This document shows positions 1-6,078 of a stretch of DNA of 7,123 nucleotides, piece after piece; position 1 is the stretch's first letter, and each line of letters opens with the position of its first letter. Source of the DNA: an uncultured Flammeovirgaceae bacterium. Lineage in GTDB: Bacteria; Bacteroidota; Bacteroidia; Cytophagales; Cyclobacteriaceae. The stretch covers positions 1 through 7,123 of the forward strand of contig CAMPJM010000204.1 of the NCBI GenBank assembly GCA_946886805.1, written 5' to 3'. The translations under genes and the position numbers were made by a program. The notes beneath the pieces are model-generated. The model worked only from the letters and a program-made list of their open reading frames with translations. It was not told the origin of the DNA and made no database searches.

Positions 1-1620
1 ACCGTTGGGCACCTGGATATGCAATAGTGCCGCTATAGTGGGTGCAATATCCGTTATAAAAACCGGACTATGCGTGACACCACTCTCAACCCCCCAACCC
101 ATAAATACGAGCGGTATGTGCATGTCATAGGGGTAACCAGATCCGTGTGTTGTTCCTGTCTTACTTAAAGTATCGATGTAGCCGGCTTTTAATACAAATT
201 GAATACTGCCACTGCGTTTGTAATGATACCCGTTGATGATATTTCGCCGGATCGGTTTTGGTATGGGCTGACAATTCGTATTTTCTATGTCAATAGCATA
301 TAAAATATCAGGTTGTTGTTTCAATATTTCGATGACTGTATCTTTTATTTTTTCAATATCGAGATCGTTTTTTTTCAATATTGGCCATTCAAAATGTACT
401 TGATAATTCATGACAGCGCGGATAATACCCTCGATACCATACATTTCGGCCAATTTTGTATTTAACTCTTCTTTTATAGCCTTGCTGTTCCAAAGTCCGC
501 CCGGTAATTTGTTCTCCTGCATAAATCCGGCTGCATGGGCAGCGCCATGGTCGGCAGTTAAGAAGATCAGATAATTACCTTCTCCAATTTTAGCATCCAA
601 GTATTTGAAAAATTCTGCTAAATCTCTGTCAAGCCTGAGGTAAGTATCTTCAATTTCTATAGCATTAGGACCAAATTGATGACCCACATAGTCCGTGGAA
701 GCAAAATTTACGGTAAGGAAATCCGTGGCAGTATCCTGTCCCAGCGAATAGCCCGCTATAGCAGCTTTGGCGAAATCAAGAACAAGCGTGTTGCCAAAGG
801 GCGTCGATCGAAAAGAACTTTTTTTATGAGCATAAGCAGTCTTGAGGTCATGGGGAAAGGTAGTACTTGTTTCTCCTCCGAACATTCCCTCGTATGACTT
901 TTGATCTTCCGTGCTGTTTTTATAGGTATCAATGGGGTATAAAGTCTTCCACGGTTTTTCCATCAAACGCGAAACTTTAGCATCACGGTTAAAGGATTTT
1001 ACCCATTCCGGCAAAGCATCCATATAGTAAGTGCTGGTGATGAAATTTCCTGTGGCATCGTCCAGCCAAAAAGCGCCGTTTGCCATATGACCGGCAGGCA
1101 ATATGGAGGCCCTGTCTTTCAAAGACACGCCTACGACTTTAGCTTCTTTATTGGTTGCCAGGCGCAGCTCATCGGTGATCGTAGAAGTCCATAAATTACG
1201 GGGTGACATTTTGCCGGCAGTTGATGTACTCCCTACGGTTTGCACGGTACTGTCGTCAGTACAATAGACGGTCTTCCCGCTTTGCTGGTCTATCCAGTTA
1301 TTTCCGGTAATGCCGTTTATAGCAGGTACAGAGCCAGTAAAAGCAGCAGCATGACCCACGCCTGTATAAGAGGGCAGATAGTTGATAAAGGTGTTTTCAC
1401 AAGAAAACCCTTCCTTTAACAGACGTTTAAATCCGTCATCTCCATAGCGGTCATAATATCGGTATAGAAAATCCCACCGCATTTGATCCACCACAATGCC
1501 CACTACTATTTTGGGTCGGCTTAATTTATTGCCAGTTTTGGGTGATTGGGCGGTAGTTTCTAAAACAGATAAAAAATATAGTGCCAGCGCGAATAAACAA
1601 GTAGAAAGTAATCGAAGCAT
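1..1620 (-). CDS. pafA: PafA-type alkaline phosphatase, exported; 3' end cut off by the window edge
   Basis: The frame reads from an ATG at 1620 through 540 codons to base 1 with no stop, so only the extreme C-terminus is missing; known PafA proteins are about 546 residues. Residues 1-25 form a signal peptide (hydrophobic core, then TTA before QS), which places the enzyme in the periplasm. It should hydrolyse phosphate monoesters with two zinc ions. Visible active-site residues are D45 in GIVVDQ, the nucleophile T86 in PSYTGVGH, N107 in ITGNNW, K168 and R170 in SLKDRAS, D310 and H314 in TDYVGHQ, D357 and H358 in TADHGA, and H492 in THGSGYP. The order and spacing match the set known for Elizabethkingia PafA (T79, N100, K162, R164, D305, H309, D352, H353, H486). 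The Lys/Arg pair separates PafA monoesterases from the related NPP diesterases. It is the last visible gene of the run, 38 bp after the GH97 gene, and could release Pi from products made by the upstream diesterases. Real substrate preference is not visible. Confidence 0.93.
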   Translation of the reverse strand, partial: MLRLLSTCLFALALYFLSVLETTAQSPKTGNKLSRPKIVVGIVVDQMRWDFLYRYYDRYGDDGFKRLLKEGFSCENTFINYLPSYTGVGHAAAFTGSVPAINGITGNNWIDQQSGKTVYCTDDSTVQTVGSTSTAGKMSPRNLWTSTITDELRLATNKEAKVVGVSLKDRASILPAGHMANGAFWLDDATGNFITSTYYMDALPEWVKSFNRDAKVSRLMEKPWKTLYPIDTYKNSTEDQKSYEGMFGGETSTTFPHDLKTAYAHKKSSFRSTPFGNTLVLDFAKAAIAGYSLGQDTATDFLTVNFASTDYVGHQFGPNAIEIEDTYLRLDRDLAEFFKYLDAKIGEGNYLIFLTADHGAAHAAGFMQENKLPGGLWNSKAIKEELNTKLAEMYGIEGIIRAVMNYQVHFEWPILKKNDLDIEKIKDTVIEILKQQPDILYAIDIENTNCQPIPKPIRRNIINGYHYKRSGSIQFVLKAGYIDTLSKTGTTHGSGYPYDMHIPLVFMGWGVESGVTHSPVFITDIAPTIAALLHIQVPNG

Positions 1621-1658
1621 TTAGTTATTTATTTATTGTCAATAATTTTTATCTTATT
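1621..1658 (-). other. AT-rich spacer between the GH97 gene and pafA
   Basis: This 38 bp gap is 34/38 A or T. On the coding strand it contains an AATA/TAAA-rich run just before the pafA ATG. There is no purine-rich Shine-Dalgarno sequence, which is common in Bacteroidota, where A-rich leaders support initiation. No hairpin followed by a T-run is present, so transcription from the GH97 gene probably continues into pafA. Confidence 0.45.
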
Positions 1659-3626
1659 TCACTCTTTTTCGATGATGGCTGCCCAACCTCCTCCTGGGGC
1701 CAGCGTAAGCTTTAGTACACTATCTTTTGTAATTTTCTTTGTGATTCTTTGATAGTCATTCGCATTACGATCGGCATTTATGCCATCCTGCATAATTTCA
1801 ATGCTATAATTACCCTCCCCTAAAAACGAAAAGTCTAAACTAAATTCTCTTGGTGTCCAATCTGTCATTGCGCCCACATACCATTTTTCATCTTTTTTCC
1901 TGGCAATGAGAATGTAATCTGATACTTTTGCCTCTAAAACCCGGGTTTCATCCCAGGTAACAGGAATTTTAGCTATGAACTTAGTGGACTCGGGTTCTCT
2001 ATAGTAATTGGTTGGGCTGTCGGCCAGCATTTGTAATGGGCTTTCATAAACTACATACATAGCCAGTTGGTGACACCTTGTGCCCATGCTCATCGGCGTG
2101 TCGAAAATAGCCCGGAAGCTTTTCTTGTTGGCATTGACCATAACTCCCGGCGTGTAATCCATCGGTCCTGCCACCATGCGAATAAAGGGAAGCGTGAGGT
2201 TATGGTCGGGTGTAATAGTCTTGCTCCACTTGTTGTTTTCAGAACCTTTCAACCCCTCAAAAGTCATTACATTCGGATAAGCCCGATGAAGACCAGTAGG
2301 TTTATAAGCACCATGTAAATCAACCAGTAGCATGCGCTCAGCGCTTTCTTTCGCCACCCGCTCATAAAAGTTTACCATGTACTGATCCGCGCGCTGCATA
2401 AAGTCAACCTTTATACCTTTTGCACCCCATGCCGCAAATAGATCCAACAGCGATTCCATATTTTGATCCAAAGGCTTCCAAAGCATCCAAAGAATTATAC
2501 CAATATCTTTGCCTTTGCCGTAAGCAATTAATTCTGCCAGATCGAGGCCCGGGTTAGGTGCCGTCAAGTCTGTGGTGCTTTTGGACCAGCCCTCATCCAG
2601 AATGATGTATTCCAAATCGTTGGCAGCAGCAAAATCGATATAATATTTGTAGGTTTCCGTATTTAAGCCTGCCCGAAAATCTACTCCATATACGTTGTTG
2701 GCGTTGTACCAATCCCAGGCAACTTTTCCCGGCTTGATCCAATCCGTTTTATCCAATGTTGAGGGACGTGAAAGCTTGAATACGAGATTGCTTTCCACCA
2801 GGTCACCATCGTTGCTAGTGATGGTAAATACCCTCCAGGGGAAGTTTCTGGTTCCTTTGGTATTGGCAATGTAATTCGCTTTTTTTGTGATTTTTTCCTC
2901 CCGGTCGGCTCGGTCCGGGTTGGGGGATGTCTCAAGCACAACCTTTGGAAATTCAGCAGTTAAAGCATTTCCACCTGTGCCATACAAAAACATGTTAGGG
3001 TAATCGACCAAACCTGCTTCGGTAATTAACACATTTACTCCTTCTTCCGAAGATAATAAAGTGGGAAGGGAACAAAACCGCTCTTCTGATATGGAAGATA
3101 ATGTAGTATCTATATAGGTCCTTTCATAATGGGAAATATAGCCTTCCTCCTCGGGGAAATAGATCTGATAACCAGCCGGAAAGTTTACGTGTAAACTTTC
3201 CCTGTTCACCTCTATGTCATCCTTAAAGGCGGTCTGGAATCTATAAGCGACCCCATCATCGTAAACCCTGAAAGCCACTGCATAATTGCCTTTAAAGTTT
3301 AAAAGCAGTGAATTATAGTTGTTCTCCACCGTTTTTGACTTGAGGGGTACAACAGGTGTTATTGTTTCCCTGATCATTTCTGCTTTGTCTGACCGTACTT
3401 TTGGTTCTTTCCCCAATACCTTATCATTGACTTCAAGTGACAGTAAACTGGGGGCAATTACCGGCACTTCATTCAAGCTAACGTTCCAGGTAATTTCATC
3501 GGTAATGTTAAGTTCCAGTTTTATCTTGCCATTGGGAGATAAAACTTCATAATCTTGTGCACAAACAGTCATGATACTGCTTGCTCCAAAAAATACTATT
3601 AAAAGAAGCTTATACTTTTGATTCAT
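1659..3626 (-). CDS. Glycoside hydrolase family 97, retaining alpha-galactosidase-like, exported
   Basis: From the ATG at 3626 the protein has 655 residues, within the usual GH97 range. Residues 1-23 (MNQKYKLLL... ending VCA before QD) are a signal peptide. This fixes the start, because the frame stays open upstream only to a TTG at 3767 that would bury the signal peptide 47 residues inside. The N-terminal beta-sandwich domain (about 24-294) begins with SPNGKIKLELN and holds an acidic FPEEEGY near 157-163, a likely calcium-ligand region. The catalytic barrel (about 295-540) holds KVAWDWYN, ILDEGW (343-347) and GIKVDFMQR with D408. It also holds HGAYKPTGLHRAYPN followed by MTFEG with E457. A C-terminal beta domain follows. 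In the family, Asp at the KVDF position is the nucleophile of retaining members and the TFEG Glu is the acid/base; inverting SusB-type alpha-glucosidases lack that Asp. I therefore infer an alpha-galactosidase-like retaining enzyme, though other alpha-glycosides are possible. It lies 104 bp after the sulfatase gene. Confidence 0.94.
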   Translation of the reverse strand: MNQKYKLLLIVFFGASSIMTVCAQDYEVLSPNGKIKLELNITDEITWNVSLNEVPVIAPSLLSLEVNDKVLGKEPKVRSDKAEMIRETITPVVPLKSKTVENNYNSLLLNFKGNYAVAFRVYDDGVAYRFQTAFKDDIEVNRESLHVNFPAGYQIYFPEEEGYISHYERTYIDTTLSSISEERFCSLPTLLSSEEGVNVLITEAGLVDYPNMFLYGTGGNALTAEFPKVVLETSPNPDRADREEKITKKANYIANTKGTRNFPWRVFTITSNDGDLVESNLVFKLSRPSTLDKTDWIKPGKVAWDWYNANNVYGVDFRAGLNTETYKYYIDFAAANDLEYIILDEGWSKSTTDLTAPNPGLDLAELIAYGKGKDIGIILWMLWKPLDQNMESLLDLFAAWGAKGIKVDFMQRADQYMVNFYERVAKESAERMLLVDLHGAYKPTGLHRAYPNVMTFEGLKGSENNKWSKTITPDHNLTLPFIRMVAGPMDYTPGVMVNANKKSFRAIFDTPMSMGTRCHQLAMYVVYESPLQMLADSPTNYYREPESTKFIAKIPVTWDETRVLEAKVSDYILIARKKDEKWYVGAMTDWTPREFSLDFSFLGEGNYSIEIMQDGINADRNANDYQRITKKITKDSVLKLTLAPGGGWAAIIEKE

Positions 3627-3730
3627 TGAATTGTGGTTAGTCTTTAAAATCTGTTTCTGCTGGCCTTCAATAAGCCCAGGGATGCAATTTTTCCTGCGAA
3701 TTTGCTTAAAAGCACCTTGACTTATCTCCC
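3627..3730 (-). other. 104 bp spacer between the sulfatase and GH97 genes
   Basis: This is the longest gap in the window and is visibly richer in G and C than the two 38-39 bp spacers. The GH97 frame happens to stay open across all of it. It contains a small inverted repeat (3703-3714, 5 bp arms) and an imperfect GGCTT/AAGGCC pair (about 3663-3677), but no T-tract that would make either a terminator. I found no match to the Bacteroidota -7 consensus TAnnTTTG. It could hold a 5' leader or an internal promoter for the GH97 gene; nothing in it proves this. Confidence 0.35.
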
Positions 3731-5215
3731 CTAATGGTTTCCGTCTCCGGAGCTTTTCAGTTCCCAATAAGGGTTCTCTGTTCTTGCTGTTTCCATGAGC
3801 TGCTCCATTTCCCTTACAATATCAGGGTGTGCTTTCGCTACATTATGCTGCTCTGAAAGATCAGTTCGCAGATTATATAGTTCTACAGGGCCATCGGGAT
3901 CATGACGTACTGCTTTCCATTCGCCCTTTCGACCTGCTTGTTCTGAGAATTTTCGCTCATGGAATTCCCAATATAAATGATCATGCTTACGCTGGACCGC
4001 AGTATCTCCAAGCAGTGTTGGAAGCAAGGATATTCCTTCGGTAGGGACATCTTTCAACTCCACTTTGGCAATATCAGCAAGCGTTGGTAATATGTCCCAG
4101 AATGCTGATATGTGATTTGAAACCTGACCTTGCTCGATTTGTCCCGGCCATCTCACAATAAAAGGCACCCGGATCCCTCCTTCATATAAATCCCGTTTTG
4201 CGCCGCGTAGAGGTCCATTGCTATCAAAGTACTTAGGGTTTGCCCCTCCTTCTTTGTGTGGTCCATTATCGCTGCTAAACATTACGATGGTATTTTCATC
4301 TATGCCCAATGCTGTCAGTTGGTCCAGGATCTTTTGTACATCATTATCAATACGGGTGATCATGGCAGCATAAATAGCCTTAGGGTATTGCTGGGAATGA
4401 TAGTAGCCCAATGAGTCTTTTTTGTTACTGCCCGACATGTTTGCCACAAAAGGAGTTTCTTCAAACTTTCCTTTGTATCGCTCAAAGATCGAATCTTCAG
4501 GCACCAGTAATTCTGCGTGTGGAGTAGTATAGGCGAGGTAGAGGAAAAAAGGAGCTTCACGCTCTTTTTTAATAAATTTCATGGCTTCATCGGTAAATAT
4601 ATCATTGGAAAAATAGCCTCTTTTGTTGTTAACATTTTCCTTTACAGGTTCTTTTATACCATTGCGAAACAGATAATCAGGATAATGCCAATGCGCATGC
4701 GCCTGGTTTAAAAATCCATAACTGTAGTCGAATCCCTTTTTTCTCGGTTCACCGGTAGAACCGTCCATCCCCATGCCCCATTTCCCAATAATCGCGGTAT
4801 TATAACCGGCTTCTTGCTGTAGCACTTCTGCTATCGTCACATCTTGTGGGCGTAGCTCCAGTTCTCCCCCGAAACCATATTTTCCTATTTCGTAATTACC
4901 ACGCACGCGACTATTCCCGGTATTTCTTCCAGTCATCAGTGAAGCACGGGAGGGCGCACAAACAGGAGCTCCTGCGTAGTGTTGTGTAAAACGGATCCCT
5001 TCTGCTGCCATTTGGTCTAAATGGGGCGTTTTTAATATCTCTTGGCCATAACAGCCCAAATCGCCATAACCCATATCATCCACAAGGATATAAATGATAT
5101 TTGGCGGTTCTGCCTTTATTTCCCTGGTTTCCGCTGAACAATTCACCAGGGTCAAAAGAGGCAATGAGATCACCAAGGCTTTCAACATAAATAAAGTTAA
5201 TCTATTTGCTATCAT
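3731..5215 (-). CDS. S1-family sulfatase (formylglycine-dependent), exported, probable lipoprotein
   Basis: It hydrolyses sulfate esters. Numbering is from the ATG at 5215 (494 residues); an adjacent in-frame GTG at 5218 would add one residue. The N-terminus is hydrophobic up to C26 in LTLVNC, a near-lipobox with an unusual Asn before the Cys, so lipoprotein anchoring is likely but not certain. Active-site features are all present: the metal-binding pair D46/D47 in ILVDDMGYGD, the C86-A-P-S-R90 core whose Cys is converted to formylglycine, K145 in GKWGMG, H233 in TTPHAE, D316/N317 in SSDNGPH, and K340 in GAKRDLYEGG. The C-terminal subdomain ends with the typical VELYNLRTDLSEQHN segment. The motif GKWGMG has Gly where many sulfatases have His (GKWHLG), which points to a particular S1 subfamily; I cannot name it or the substrate from sequence alone. 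A maturation enzyme (anSME or FGE) must be encoded elsewhere. The start lies only 8-11 bp after the GDPD stop, which strongly suggests co-transcription with it. Confidence 0.95.
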   Translation of the reverse strand: MIANRLTLFMLKALVISLPLLTLVNCSAETREIKAEPPNIIYILVDDMGYGDLGCYGQEILKTPHLDQMAAEGIRFTQHYAGAPVCAPSRASLMTGRNTGNSRVRGNYEIGKYGFGGELELRPQDVTIAEVLQQEAGYNTAIIGKWGMGMDGSTGEPRKKGFDYSYGFLNQAHAHWHYPDYLFRNGIKEPVKENVNNKRGYFSNDIFTDEAMKFIKKEREAPFFLYLAYTTPHAELLVPEDSIFERYKGKFEETPFVANMSGSNKKDSLGYYHSQQYPKAIYAAMITRIDNDVQKILDQLTALGIDENTIVMFSSDNGPHKEGGANPKYFDSNGPLRGAKRDLYEGGIRVPFIVRWPGQIEQGQVSNHISAFWDILPTLADIAKVELKDVPTEGISLLPTLLGDTAVQRKHDHLYWEFHERKFSEQAGRKGEWKAVRHDPDGPVELYNLRTDLSEQHNVAKAHPDIVREMEQLMETARTENPYWELKSSGDGNH

Positions 5216-5226
5216 CACTTAAGAAA

Positions 5227-6039
5227 TTAGAGATTGTTAGGTGTATTTGTGGAATTACTCAAAGCAGCAAGGATCTGATCAGGCATGTTTGTCGTGATTC
5301 CTTTTACACCTATAGCTTGTAACTCCCTGGCTTTTCCCTGGTCATCTACGGTCCATGCATATACCTCCAATCCCAACTCTTGTGCAATGGCCATCACTTC
5401 AGGGGTGATGATGGAATATTTCAGATTGACACCATCAATGCCATCATCCTTCACCCTTTGCAGTTCAGTTCTTATATCCGCTTTGAATTGGCTGCTCAAC
5501 CAATATGCACCGTTTTCAGGAAAAGCTTTTTTAGCTGCCTTAATGGTCTCGTAATCAAAAGCAATGAATACAAACTGGTCTTCCTTAGAATGATCGCCAA
5601 AAGCCTCTTCTAATACTGGTACAATTTTTTTCTCACTCTTTATTTCCACAAATAAAGTCTTGTCGTCGGGAAGGGTTTTTACAATGTCGTTTAATAAGGG
5701 GATAGGCTCTCCTGTGTATTTTTCGGCCTTAAAGCCTCCTACTTCCAGCATCCTGAGGGAATCCATAAGAGTTTCGCTGAGGATAAATTTTTCCCCGGCA
5801 GTCCTTTCCGTATCCTTGTCATGCATGACAACAATTTGATCGTCTGCCGTTAGATGTACATCGATCTCAACAGCATCTGCACCTTGTTCCCAGGCAAGCT
5901 CTGCAGCAGCGACCGTATTCTCCGGAGCATAATGAGAAGCTCCTCGGTGGGCGATTACCATACTAGTCGCGTCTTTGTCTTGGCAACTCACGGCAGTAAA
6001 TAAGAAAAATAAAACTATAAGAAAGTGTATGTTTTTCAT
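5227..6039 (-). CDS. Glycerophosphodiester phosphodiesterase (GDPD), lipoprotein
   Basis: The 270-residue protein belongs to the GDPD/UgpQ-like TIM-barrel family. It cleaves glycerophosphodiesters (deacylated phospholipids or similar) to glycerol 3-phosphate and an alcohol. The N-terminus is a lipoprotein signal with lipobox AVSC, acylated Cys at 19, so the enzyme should be anchored in a membrane and face the periplasm or outside. Catalytic features run in the expected order: H31-R32 in IAHRGAS, E40-N41 in APENT, the metal ligands E58 and D60 in VEIDVH, the second catalytic His H73 in VMHDKD, E132-I-K134 in FVEIKSE, and W229 in YAWTVD near the C-terminus. Length is typical for bacterial GDPDs and no key residue is missing. 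The ATG at 6039 is the natural start because the signal peptide begins there. It sits between the PLD-like gene (39 bp upstream) and the sulfatase (8-11 bp downstream). Which alcohol it releases is unknown; GDPDs can also attack poly(glycerol phosphate) or other glycerophospho-polymers. Confidence 0.95.
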   Translation of the reverse strand: MKNIHFLIVLFFLFTAVSCQDKDATSMVIAHRGASHYAPENTVAAAELAWEQGADAVEIDVHLTADDQIVVMHDKDTERTAGEKFILSETLMDSLRMLEVGGFKAEKYTGEPIPLLNDIVKTLPDDKTLFVEIKSEKKIVPVLEEAFGDHSKEDQFVFIAFDYETIKAAKKAFPENGAYWLSSQFKADIRTELQRVKDDGIDGVNLKYSIITPEVMAIAQELGLEVYAWTVDDQGKARELQAIGVKGITTNMPDQILAALSNSTNTPNNL

Positions 6040-6078
6040 TTTGAAATTTTGATTTTAAATATTAAATAAAAATCCTCA
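6040..6078 (-). other. AT-rich spacer between the PLD-like and GDPD genes
   Basis: This 39 bp gap has only 5 G or C bases. It carries no Shine-Dalgarno-like purine run next to the GDPD ATG and no terminator hairpin. As with the spacer before pafA, it looks like an A/T-rich translation leader inside an operon rather than a promoter region. Confidence 0.4.

Noticed and set aside
676..897. Plus-strand open frame of 73 codons
   Set aside because: It lies entirely inside the coding sequence of pafA on the other strand and has no domain-like content. The same holds for plus-strand frames at 2067-2318, 3319-3552, 3829-4044, 4517-4711, 5285-5554 and 5380-5613.
1637..1642. TTGACA on the minus strand resembling a sigma70 -35 box before pafA
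   Set aside because: It ends only about 16 bases before the ATG, leaving no room for a -10 box and transcript start, and Bacteroidota promoters use a different consensus.
2681..2941. Minus-strand 86-codon frame (and another at 4360-4560)
   Set aside because: These are out-of-frame shadows within the GH97 and sulfatase genes, whose own frames are intact and carry all family motifs.
3703..3714. Small inverted repeat TGCTT/AAGCA after the sulfatase stop as a terminator
   Set aside because: The stem has 5 bp with a 2-base loop and no T-run follows, so it is too weak for an intrinsic terminator.
3627..3767. N-terminal extension of the GH97 protein to a TTG at 3767, overlapping the sulfatase gene
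   Set aside because: The extension is basic and not protein-family-like, it starts at TTG, and it would place the signal peptide 47 residues from the N-terminus. The ATG at 3626 begins exactly at the signal peptide.
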